The notes beneath the pieces were generated by a model. That model was not told where the DNA came from, searched no databases, and saw only the letters and a program-made list of their open reading frames with translations. 64,000 nt of DNA, taken from NCBI GenBank assembly GCA_949289305.1, contig CASENB010000023.1:1-64000 (forward strand), in the 5' to 3' direction. This document shows, one piece after another, positions 1 to 7,586 of the stretch; position 1 is the stretch's first letter, and every line of letters begins with the position of its first letter. Both the position numbers and the translations under genes were made by a program. This DNA comes from an uncultured Spirochaetales bacterium. Its GTDB lineage: Bacteria > Spirochaetota > Spirochaetia > Sphaerochaetales > Sphaerochaetaceae.

Positions 1-346
1 AACATCATTCTACCACAGCACTCACTGGGTTCAATTACTCATGAGTGCTTTATTTATAACATTTTACTTCTATGTCTTTTAGATCTTTAGCTTAATATAA
101 TGAGGGCTGCCAGAAAATTTCGACTTTCTTAACAGCCCCTATTTCTATGAAAATTATGCGAGGGTTTTCTCTGAAATAATACAAATTATGACAATTAAAT
201 TCACGAGGAAGTCTTTTATAATAAGGAATATGTGATCTGCATTTTCTTTTGCAAATAAAGTAGCGGATCATGATGGCAATAGCTTTTGAAGGTATTAACA
301 TTCTCTTTCTAGGTGCATATAATCTCTTCTGTTTTAGGAGGGCGGA
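1..346. other. leader region without a convincing gene; imperfect hairpin
   Basis: No supported gene lies in this stretch. An imperfect hairpin is visible at 104-138: GGGCTG pairs with CAGCCC and an inner AGAAA pairs with TTTCT. It could be a terminator or a decayed end of an upstream element. A minus-strand reading frame at 92-301 is open for 69 codons, but I recognise no family in it and see no good ribosome binding site. The right-hand end carries the strong Shine-Dalgarno sequence of the MATE gene. Confidence 0.4.
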
Positions 347-1723
347 ATGTCTGATCTTTCTAAGGCGCGAAAGATGGATATGCTAAATGGCCCTATAGCC
401 TCGAAGCTTATCGCATTTGCCTTGCCTCTTGCAGCAAGTAGCATACTGCAACAACTTTTCAATGCGGTTGACGTTGCTGTCGTTGGCCACTTCGCATTAA
501 ATCAAGCAGAAGCAACTGCAGCTGTCGGTTGCAACGGACCTGTAATCAATCTTATAGTCAATCTCTTTGTAGGGGTTTCTGTAGGGGCTAATGTAGTTGT
601 TTCGGGATATATCGGAAATCAGAATAAAGATGGTGCGAATAGGGCAGTACACACAGCCATGTCCATAGCTTTAATTTCAGGAATCGCACTTCTTTTCGTT
701 GGACTATTAGTATCGCGCCCTATTCTCGAACTGATGGATACTCCTCCTGAAGTTCTTCCTGATGCTGTAGAGTATCTTAGAATTTATTCTCTAGGCATGC
801 CTGTTATAATGATCTACAATTTCGGATCTGCAATATTAAGATGCATAGGAGATACGAAAAGGCCTCTTTACTGTTTAACGGTCTCTGGAGTGATTAATGC
901 AATCCTCAATATGATTTTCGTTGTTGTCTTCCATCTTGATGTAGCTGGAGTTGCGATTGCAACAGTCATATCGAATGTAATCAGCGCCTCACTCGTCATT
1001 ATCTTTTTAATACGTGAAAAGAGCGAGATCCATCTCGATATTCATAAGCTTAAAGTGTGTAAGACAGATTTGCTAAGAATAATGAAGATTGGTCTTCCTG
1101 CAGGGCTTCAGTCAATGGTCTTTTCAATATCTAACGTAATCATACAGAGTGTGCTTAACAGCTTTGGAACGGATGCTGTAGCAGGATCTGCCGTCGCTCT
1201 TAACTATGAAAACTTTACGTATTTTGCCGTCTCTGCATTCTGCCAAACCACAGTTACATTTACAAGCCAGAACTTTGGAGCAGGAAACTATAAGAGATGC
1301 AATAAGATTTTCAGGCTGTGTTTTGTCTTTGCAATTATATCTGCAATAGCCATGGGCTGGATCTTTATATTTGGAAGAAGCTTATTCGTATCTATTTTTA
1401 CTAGAGATTCTGGAGTTGCCGAGTACGCATATACAAGGATGATAATAGTTCTTTCTCTCTATTTCATACTATGCACATACGAAGTGGGGGGATCTGCGCT
1501 AAGAGGGCTAGGATACTCAATGACTCCAGCCGTGCTTACAGTATTTGGAACATGCATCTTCCGTCTTTTCTGGGTATGGGTTATCTGTGATATCTGGCCG
1601 AGCTATGACGTCCTTCTTTTAGTCTATCCTATATCTTGGATAATAACAGGAACGGCAGTACTTTCGGTCTATTTTATTTTAAGAGGCAAAGCATATAAGC
1701 GTCTTATAAAGAAACAAGCATGA
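347..1723 (+). CDS. MATE family efflux transporter
   Basis: The 458-residue protein is a polytopic membrane protein of the usual MATE length, with about 12 hydrophobic segments. The N-terminal stretch (GPIASKLIAFALPLAASSI, then LFNAVDVAVVGHF) is the typical MATE opening, and the second half repeats the fold around residues 240-290. Members of the family export drugs or metabolites in exchange for Na+ or H+; the substrate here cannot be read from sequence. The ATG is chosen because a strong AGGAGGG lies just upstream. The gene stands alone, with about 250 bp before xylulokinase. A second, only distantly similar MATE gene lies at 25590-26969 on the other strand. Confidence 0.9.
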   Translation: MSDLSKARKMDMLNGPIASKLIAFALPLAASSILQQLFNAVDVAVVGHFALNQAEATAAVGCNGPVINLIVNLFVGVSVGANVVVSGYIGNQNKDGANRAVHTAMSIALISGIALLFVGLLVSRPILELMDTPPEVLPDAVEYLRIYSLGMPVIMIYNFGSAILRCIGDTKRPLYCLTVSGVINAILNMIFVVVFHLDVAGVAIATVISNVISASLVIIFLIREKSEIHLDIHKLKVCKTDLLRIMKIGLPAGLQSMVFSISNVIIQSVLNSFGTDAVAGSAVALNYENFTYFAVSAFCQTTVTFTSQNFGAGNYKRCNKIFRLCFVFAIISAIAMGWIFIFGRSLFVSIFTRDSGVAEYAYTRMIIVLSLYFILCTYEVGGSALRGLGYSMTPAVLTVFGTCIFRLFWVWVICDIWPSYDVLLLVYPISWIITGTAVLSVYFILRGKAYKRLIKKQA

Positions 1724-1847
1724 ATTTAGATTGAGTGAGTAGAACTACGGCTTCAAAGCATACCTATTTTGAAGAAATATGTCATTTTAAATCAAAAAGC
1801 TAATGATTGAATTAAGAAAGATATGGAGTTCTGATACCTGCAACGTC

Positions 1848-1879
1848 AACACTTGCTTCTTAAACAAGATTTAAGTGTT
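1848..1879. promoter_or_regulatory. inverted repeat upstream of xylB
   Basis: AACACTT at 1848-1854 is repeated in inverse as AAGTGTT at 1873-1879, with CTTG and CAAG inside. It lies about 95 bp before the xylulokinase start. It could be an operator for the sugar genes or a weak end-of-transcript hairpin for the MATE gene; the sequence does not decide. Confidence 0.3.
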
Positions 1880-1971
1880 TGCATTATACTTTTTTTCACT
1901 AATCGTTAAAAAAAGATTTAAAATAAAATTGATTTTGAATTTGCATGCTACTCTTTTTTAAGGAGAAAAAC

Positions 1972-3480
1972 GTGAATCTATATTTAGGTGTTGATCTTGG
2001 AACTTCAGCTGTGAAAGTAATCTTGGTCTCAAGTGACGGTGCAGTACTTAATACAGTCACAAAGGAGTATGAGCTTTATTTCCCTCATCCAGGGTGGGCA
2101 GAGGAAAACCCGGATGACTGGTGGAATATGACAAAAAAGGGGATTAAAGAAGTAATCCAAGGCTTTAACGGCGATGATATCAGAGCTCTTGCCGTAGCAG
2201 GACAGATGCATGGCCTGGTTACGCTTGATGAAAACGATAACGTGATCAGGCCTGCAATCCTTTGGAATGATGGAAGGTGCGATAGAGAAACGGACTATCT
2301 TAATAATGTCATCGGAAAAGAATTCCTGTCCAGGCATTCTGCCAATATCGCATTCGCAGGCTTCACCCTTCCTAAGATTCTCTGGATGAGGAATAACGAA
2401 AGAGAAGCATTTGAAAAGATAAAGAAGATCATGCTCCCAAAAGATTATATAAACTATAAGTTGACGGGAGAGTTTGTAACGGACTATTCCGATGCATCTG
2501 GTATGCTTTTGCTTGATGTTGAGAACAAGAAATGGTCTGATGAGATGATAGAAATAGCAGTCATCGACAAAAACATGCTGGCATCTCTTCATGAAAGCTA
2601 TGATTCAATTGGAAAGATAAAGAAGGAGATTGCAGATGAATTAGGCTTAGCAGAGGATGTGCTAGTTGCTGCCGGGGCGGGAGACAATGCTGCAGCTGCA
2701 ATCGGCACTGCGACTGTCGGAAATGGCAGATGCAATATAAGCCTTGGCACAAGCGGAACAATATTCATCTCCTCAAAGAACTTTAACATTGATAAGTACA
2801 ATGCGCTGCACAGCTTTGCTCACGCGGATGGAAATTACCATTTGATGGGATGCATGCTCTCTGCAGGGTCTGCTAGCAGATGGTGGATGCTTGATATCCT
2901 TGGCACTCATGATTATCCGGCTGAAGAAGATTTAATAAAAGAAGAGAAGCTTGGGCGTAACAAAGTGTTCTTCCTTCCATATATTATGGGGGAACGCAGT
3001 CCGATAAATGATACCGATGCTCGCGCCACATTTACCGGCATAAGCATGGATACAAGCAAAGCTGATTTGACGCAGAGCGTGCTTGAAGGTGTCGCTTTTG
3101 CCTTCCGCGACAGCTTTGAGGTTGCCAAGTCGCTTGGCATCGATATAAAAAAGAGCACAGTATGCGGCGGAGGAAGCAGGAGTCCGCTCTGGCGCAAGAT
3201 CATAGCAAATGTTCTTGGAATTCCGCTTGAGATTCTTGAAACAGAACAGGGCCCGGGATATGGTGCCTGCATTCTTGCAATGGTTGCCGATGGCATATAT
3301 GAATCGGTTGAAGAAGCATCTAGAAAGCTTGTTAAGATTAAGAAGACTGAATATCCAGATGTTGAGCTCGCAAAATTATACGATGAGAGGTATGCGGAGT
3401 TTAAAGAGATCTATCCGGCTATGAAAGGCCTGTTTAAGAAACTTGGAGGAAAGCAAGGCAAAAATAAAGGGCGTCTTTGA
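1972..3480 (+). CDS. xylB: xylulokinase
   Basis: This FGGY-family kinase phosphorylates D-xylulose (or a related ketose) with ATP, feeding the pentose phosphate pathway. The N-terminal phosphate-binding loop reads YLGVDLGTSAVKVIL. The substrate region has GQMHGLV followed by AILWNDGR, both typical of XylB. The second domain carries NISLGTSGT and a C-terminal GGGSRSPLW adenosine motif. I choose the GTG at 1972 because AAGGAG sits about six bases before it; an in-frame ATG at 1945 would place that Shine-Dalgarno inside the coding region. The protein is then 502 residues, a normal family length. The fucose-isomerase-family gene follows 165 bp downstream on the same strand, which suggests one catabolic unit. 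Confidence 0.9.
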   Translation: MNLYLGVDLGTSAVKVILVSSDGAVLNTVTKEYELYFPHPGWAEENPDDWWNMTKKGIKEVIQGFNGDDIRALAVAGQMHGLVTLDENDNVIRPAILWNDGRCDRETDYLNNVIGKEFLSRHSANIAFAGFTLPKILWMRNNEREAFEKIKKIMLPKDYINYKLTGEFVTDYSDASGMLLLDVENKKWSDEMIEIAVIDKNMLASLHESYDSIGKIKKEIADELGLAEDVLVAAGAGDNAAAAIGTATVGNGRCNISLGTSGTIFISSKNFNIDKYNALHSFAHADGNYHLMGCMLSAGSASRWWMLDILGTHDYPAEEDLIKEEKLGRNKVFFLPYIMGERSPINDTDARATFTGISMDTSKADLTQSVLEGVAFAFRDSFEVAKSLGIDIKKSTVCGGGSRSPLWRKIIANVLGIPLEILETEQGPGYGACILAMVADGIYESVEEASRKLVKIKKTEYPDVELAKLYDERYAEFKEIYPAMKGLFKKLGGKQGKNKGRL

Positions 3481-3645
3481 AATTATTTAGTTTCTTATGA
3501 AACAATTTAGACTACTTGGATGCTGCGTCTCTTCTTGATAGTCTTAATAAGAAGGACTCTAAGAAGCGGCAGTTTGTTATAGTCGCCCCTGAATAAAGAT
3601 AACATAGATATTGAAAATCTGATATAAAAACAATTGGAGGAAAAG

Positions 3646-5118
3646 ATGAAGAATATTCCAGAGATTAAATTGGGTCTTATTGCTGTAAGCAGAGGGTGTT
3701 TTCCTAAGGAGCTTTCTGAAAGGAGGCGTGATGCAATAAAGAAAGCCTATAAAGGCGATCTATATGCATCTAGCATTATTGTGACGACAGAACAGGATGC
3801 GCTTGCTGCTGTTGAAGATGTGAAAAAGAACGATGTTGATTCTCTCGTTGTGTTCCTAGGCAATTTTGGCCCTGAAACGCCTGAGACGCTTATCAGCGAA
3901 TATTTTGACGGTCCTATCATGTATGTTGCAGCTGCAGAAGGTGATGGAGATCTTTTTGATGGAAGAGGGGATGCATACTGCGGTCTTCTCAACTGCTCGT
4001 ACAACCTTGGGCTCAGAGGAAAGAAAGCTTATATTCCGGAGCATCCGGTTGGAAGGGCTGAAGATCTGGCAAAAAGGATTGAGGAGTTTATTCCTGTAGC
4101 AACAGCAATCGTAGGGCTTAAGAACCTGAAGGTCATCGCATTCGGACCTCGTCCGGATGATTTCTTAGCATGCAACGCACCTATCAAGGCATTATACGAT
4201 CTTGGTGTTGCAGTAGAGGAAAACAGCGAGCTTGATCTTCTTGTTGCTTATAACAAGCATGCAAGGGATGAAAGAATACCTGCAAAAGTAAAAGAAATGG
4301 AAGCAGAGCTCGGACCAGGAAACAAATATGCAGGAATCCTTCCGCGCTTAGCACAGTATGAGCTTACGCTTCTAGATTGGGCAGATGAACATAAGGGAAA
4401 CAGGAAATATGTGGCATTTGCAAACAAATGCTGGCCGGCATTCCAGACTGAATTCAAGTTCGTACCATGTTATGTCAACAGCCGTCTGACGCAGATGGGC
4501 ATACCCGTATCATGCGAAGTAGATATATATGGCGCGCTTTCCGAGTACATTGGACTATGTGTCTCAGGATCTCCTGTCACTCTTCTTGATATCAACAACA
4601 CAGTTCCAGAGAGCATCTATGATAAGGCTATCAAGGGCAAATATGATTGCCGTTTGGAAGAAGTGTTCATGGGCTTCCATTGTGGAAACACATCATGCAG
4701 CCTCTTGAAGAATCCTCATATGGGCTATCAGCTAATAATGAAAAGGGATCTTGAGCCGGAACTCAAGGAGCCGGACATCACAAGAGGCACTATGGAAGGA
4801 AATATCAAGGCAGGAGAGATTACATTCTTCCGTCTGCAGAGCAGTGCTGATACGAGCCTCAAGGCATATGTCGCAGAGGGCGATGTTCTCGATGTGGATT
4901 GTGAGAGTTTTGGCTCTATAGGAGTATTCAGAATTTCTGAGATGGATCGCTTCTATCGCCATGTGCTTGTTGAGAAGCAGTACCCGCATCATGGAGCTGT
5001 AGCATTCGGACACTATGGAAAAGCGCTTTTCTCCGTATTCAAGTATCTCGGAATTGCTGACATCTCATATAATCAGCCTAAGAGCCTCCCGTATAAAACA
5101 GAAAATCCATTTGCATGA
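3646..5118 (+). CDS. L-fucose/L-arabinose isomerase family protein
   Basis: The 490-residue protein belongs to the FucI/AraA superfamily of metal-dependent aldose-ketose isomerases. Likely metal ligands are visible: a glutamate in CEVDIYGALSEY (about residue 290), an aspartate in TLLDINN about 25 residues later, and a histidine in the C-terminal HHGAVAFGHYG. The N-terminal half is the Rossmann-like substrate domain. The sugar is not certain: the family includes L-fucose, D-arabinose and L-arabinose isomerases, and the xylulokinase next door suggests the product is a ketose phosphorylated by XylB. An upstream in-frame TTG at 3634 overlaps the GGAGG ribosome binding site, so the ATG at 3646 is the start. 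A strong terminator follows. Confidence 0.8.
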   Translation: MKNIPEIKLGLIAVSRGCFPKELSERRRDAIKKAYKGDLYASSIIVTTEQDALAAVEDVKKNDVDSLVVFLGNFGPETPETLISEYFDGPIMYVAAAEGDGDLFDGRGDAYCGLLNCSYNLGLRGKKAYIPEHPVGRAEDLAKRIEEFIPVATAIVGLKNLKVIAFGPRPDDFLACNAPIKALYDLGVAVEENSELDLLVAYNKHARDERIPAKVKEMEAELGPGNKYAGILPRLAQYELTLLDWADEHKGNRKYVAFANKCWPAFQTEFKFVPCYVNSRLTQMGIPVSCEVDIYGALSEYIGLCVSGSPVTLLDINNTVPESIYDKAIKGKYDCRLEEVFMGFHCGNTSCSLLKNPHMGYQLIMKRDLEPELKEPDITRGTMEGNIKAGEITFFRLQSSADTSLKAYVAEGDVLDVDCESFGSIGVFRISEMDRFYRHVLVEKQYPHHGAVAFGHYGKALFSVFKYLGIADISYNQPKSLPYKTENPFA

Positions 5119-5156
5119 TTTTTAATCTCGCATCTATTTTAAGCGGTGTGAAAAAG

Positions 5157-5196
5157 ATAGCTTCAGAAGTCGATTGGCATGCTGAAGCTATTTTTA
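5157..5196 (+). terminator. rho-independent terminator after the isomerase gene
   Basis: A perfect 10-bp stem (ATAGCTTCAG at 5157-5166 with CTGAAGCTAT at 5182-5191) is followed by TTTTAC. It ends the sugar-catabolism unit 39 bp after the isomerase stop codon. Confidence 0.8.
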
Positions 5197-5282
5197 CTTT
5201 CTCACGTTTAATTTATTTGAGACTATTCTTTGCCAATGTACTTAAGTGGACAAAATAATATAGTTCTGCAAGAATATGGATT

Positions 5283-5510
5283 GTGCTGTCAATATTCAGA
5301 AAAGTCATAATAATAGACACATGGCAAGATGTCTGGAGACCTCCTAGCCAGGAAGAGGCGATGGCTGCTGCAGAAGCATATGCTCAAAAAGAAAAACTTT
5401 CCTTTTATAAGCTGACTGGCAGTGCAGCTGAAATAGGGGGAAGGGATTATGATGTCGTTCCTTCCAGGCTCTTTCGCAGTTCTTATGGTGTTAAGCTAAT
5501 CCGGCGCTGA
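5283..5510 (+). CDS. short hypothetical ORF or gene remnant
   Basis: A 75-codon frame lies between the terminator and the convergent CcdA-like gene. The middle is alanine- and glutamate-rich (QEEAMAAAEAYAQKE) and looks protein-like, but I recognise no family. There is no clear Shine-Dalgarno sequence and the apparent start is not ATG. It may be the 3' remnant of a lost gene rather than an expressed protein. Confidence 0.25.
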   Translation: MLSIFRKVIIIDTWQDVWRPPSQEEAMAAAEAYAQKEKLSFYKLTGSAAEIGGRDYDVVPSRLFRSSYGVKLIRR

Positions 5511-5527
5511 TGCTGTTTGAATGGTAC

Positions 5528-6205
5528 TTAAAATCCAAGATAGAACATATATAAAGCAAGAATAAGTATTAATATTCCAAGGATGATGTTGGCAATCTTT
5601 GGAAGCATTCCTTTTTTCAGTTCCTTTACCGCTCCAAGCGCCGTTGCTATCGCAATTGAAAGAAGGCTGTATCCTATGCTGTAGGATAACAAAAGGATTA
5701 TTGAAAAAAGCATGTCTGCTCCAATTGAAATAGATAATAGCAGTGCAATTAGAACTGGCGTGGAGCAGGGGGAAGAGAAAAGAGCTGAGAGAATTCCCGT
5801 TAAGAAAGCGCCTATATAGCCTTTTCTCTTGTTTTTAGTTATCAGATTAGTAGATGGAATGATGTTTATAACTCCGAAGCATTGAAGGCTGAGAAGTGCC
5901 ATAATTACTCCTAGTACTATGTAGTACCACGATCCGGCTTGGCTTAGCATCCCTCCTATGGCTGTTATGACAACTCCCAGAATTATGAACGTTATGCTCG
6001 ATCCAAGTGCATATATAAGGGAGTAGCGGAAGGCCGATTTCCTATCCGCAGATCCTCCCGACACATATAAAATAATTAGCGGAAGGCTTGAAAGAGAGCA
6101 TGGAAGAAGTGATGTCAGCGCTCCTGATATTAAAGCGATGATGAGAGATAGGACAGAATGTTCTCCTATGATTAAAGAGAAGTTTTGAAGCAGGGATTCA
6201 ATCAT
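5528..6205 (-). CDS. CcdA/DsbD-type transmembrane thiol transporter
   Basis: The 225-residue protein has about six hydrophobic segments and the two proline-cysteine motifs of the CcdA/DsbD transmembrane family: LLPCSLSSLP near residue 35 and SSPCSTPVL near residue 145. Such proteins carry electrons from cytoplasmic thioredoxin across the inner membrane to an extracytoplasmic thioredoxin-like partner. That partner is the gene immediately upstream, whose stop codon overlaps this start (ATGA). The pair therefore probably forms a periplasmic reducing system. It lies beside the TetR and metal ATPase genes, which suggests a role in metal or oxidative stress, but that link is inference. Confidence 0.8.
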   Translation of the reverse strand: MIESLLQNFSLIIGEHSVLSLIIALISGALTSLLPCSLSSLPLIILYVSGGSADRKSAFRYSLIYALGSSITFIILGVVITAIGGMLSQAGSWYYIVLGVIMALLSLQCFGVINIIPSTNLITKNKRKGYIGAFLTGILSALFSSPCSTPVLIALLLSISIGADMLFSIILLLSYSIGYSLLSIAIATALGAVKELKKGMLPKIANIILGILILILALYMFYLGF

Positions 6206-6726
6206 AGATCAACCCCCATATCCCTGAATATGGCATACATCTGATCTTTTGTTAGTATTCCATAATGCCCTGTAAGCACGTGTTCCGTTTCACTCGTTCC
6301 ATAAAGCTGGAAACCAATGCTTTCCATCATTTCTTTTGATGGGACATAAGGCGTGCCATCTGCATAGAAGAAGTATTGAACTGGGACGGCATATGCAGGA
6401 AAGCCCCCAGAAAGCGATCCGTTCGCCCAGATATCTGCGTAGCGTACGCTGACTTTGCCGTACGTCTCATTATAAAACGCTTCAAGATCAGGTTTCATCT
6501 GCATGCACGGACCGCAGGAAGCAGATCCCATATCAAGCATTAATGGAAGCCCAGGTGCTAGAAACTCTTGCATGTCGAAGGCAGTGTATTCAAGAGGAAT
6601 CCTCTCTTCCTGTACTGCAGCAGCTTCGACTGCGGTACTCTTTTCCTGTCCTCTTTTTATAAAGAACACGCCTAAAATGAGCGCTAAGACTATTATTACG
6701 ATAATGACTTTTATTCCTTTTTTCAT
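6202..6726 (-). CDS. membrane-anchored thioredoxin-like protein
   Basis: The protein begins with a basic start followed by a single hydrophobic segment (VIIVIIVLALILGVFF), an uncleaved anchor or signal that places the rest outside the inner membrane. The thioredoxin motif is CGPC in GSASCGPCMQMKP. It is expected to be kept reduced by the CcdA-like protein encoded next, with which it overlaps by four bases. The ATG at 6726 is preferred because TGAGGA lies just upstream; an open frame extends further 5' but has no ribosome binding site. The domain ends near TKDQMYAIF, a normal TlpA-like length of 174 residues. Confidence 0.8.
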   Translation of the reverse strand: MKKGIKVIIVIIVLALILGVFFIKRGQEKSTAVEAAAVQEERIPLEYTAFDMQEFLAPGLPLMLDMGSASCGPCMQMKPDLEAFYNETYGKVSVRYADIWANGSLSGGFPAYAVPVQYFFYADGTPYVPSKEMMESIGFQLYGTSETEHVLTGHYGILTKDQMYAIFRDMGVDL

Positions 6727-6836
6727 TTTTTCCTCAATGGGAAAAGTGTATTGGAAACTTTTTCTCAATTCAAGCAAAATTAATCTGTCTTTTGCATGTA
6801 AAACAATTAGGAGCGGCAGTCAGGACTTGTACTGCA

Positions 6837-7400
6837 TTAAAGTATCGGATTTATTATTTCGCAAAAATAGCGATCAAGCTCTTCCGGGCTTTGTTCAGGT
6901 TTTGATCTTATCCACCATAATACCATCTCAACAAAACTTCCTGCTATGTGATTGATTAGAAAATCTTCTGGAATATTTTGATTTCTCCGTCTTATTTTTC
7001 CGTCAGAAAACTCTGTCTTTATGAAATCTGTTAAAGCTTCTCTGAAATAACGGAGGAAGATTTCACTGCTGTCATGAGATAGAAGGGCTATGATTCTTCC
7101 ATCTTCCTTTATGTGGTGAAGCAGATGACAGGATGCAGAAGTTGGCGCTTTCGCATTTGAATACAGACCTTTGCCGTTTATGCTGTCTTTTGTATTTTCC
7201 ATTATGTGTCCAAAGAGTTCTTCGCATAATGCCTTAAGCAACTGATCCTTTGTTGTAAAATGAGCATAGAATGTTGTTCTTCCCACATCTGCTTCTTCAA
7301 TTATTTCTTGCACGGTTATACTAATGTAGCTTTTCTTTGAAAGCAGTCTTGTAAATGCGTCTAAGATTGCTTTTCTGCTTTTCTTTTGTCGTCTGTCCAT
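6837..7400 (-). CDS. TetR/AcrR family transcriptional regulator
   Basis: The N-terminal helix-turn-helix is typical of TetR: AILDAFTRLLSKKSY, then ITVQEIIEEADVGRTTFYAHF, within the first 60 residues. The C-terminal half is the variable ligand-binding and dimerisation domain and contains a CHLLHHI segment that could bind metal, though this is a guess. The ATG at 7400 is used here. AAGGAGG is better spaced for an in-frame TTG at 7409, so the true start may be three codons earlier. The gene is divergent from the P-type ATPase, and the intervening DNA carries inverted repeats, so the likely role is repression of the ATPase and autoregulation. Confidence 0.8.
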   Translation of the reverse strand: MDRRQKKSRKAILDAFTRLLSKKSYISITVQEIIEEADVGRTTFYAHFTTKDQLLKALCEELFGHIMENTKDSINGKGLYSNAKAPTSASCHLLHHIKEDGRIIALLSHDSSEIFLRYFREALTDFIKTEFSDGKIRRRNQNIPEDFLINHIAGSFVEMVLWWIRSKPEQSPEELDRYFCEIINPIL

Positions 7401-7440
7401 TGACTGCAATACGCCTCCTTTTTGCCGAACTATTTCTTGA

Positions 7441-7560
7441 ATATGTTTGCTAACGCACATATATGCGAAACTGATTATTGTTTTCTTATAATCAAATGAT
7501 TTATGTTTTAACAAACATAATATTCTTTATCATACTTAATGTTCGTTTCAAATAAGTATG
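7441..7560. promoter_or_regulatory. cluster of inverted repeats, candidate TetR operators
   Basis: Three dyads lie between tetR and the ATPase gene. The dyad at 7441-7462 reads ATATGT...ACATAT. The dyad at 7501-7520 is TTATGTTT-TAAC-AAACATAA, a perfect 8-bp repeat. The dyad at 7531-7560 pairs CATACTTA with TAAGTATG across 14 bases, also perfect. The first two share a TATGTTT-like half-site, as expected for one dimeric regulator binding twice. Promoter boxes could not be assigned with confidence. Confidence 0.55.
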
Positions 7561-7586
7561 TCAACTATATAATGAGGTGAGGAGTG

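Noticed and set aside
92-301. Minus-strand 69-codon frame
   Set aside because: No recognisable family, no ribosome binding site, and a composition like the surrounding noncoding DNA.
1485-1492. G6 run in the first MATE gene as a phase switch
   Set aside because: Only six G residues, inside a conserved membrane protein with no broken frame.
3866-4099. Alternative frames inside sugar-enzyme genes as small proteins
   Set aside because: They are shadows of the fucose-isomerase-family gene with no independent start signals.
7568-7573. TATAAT as the ATPase promoter
   Set aside because: It lies only 14 bp before the ATG, so a transcript would start inside the ribosome binding site.
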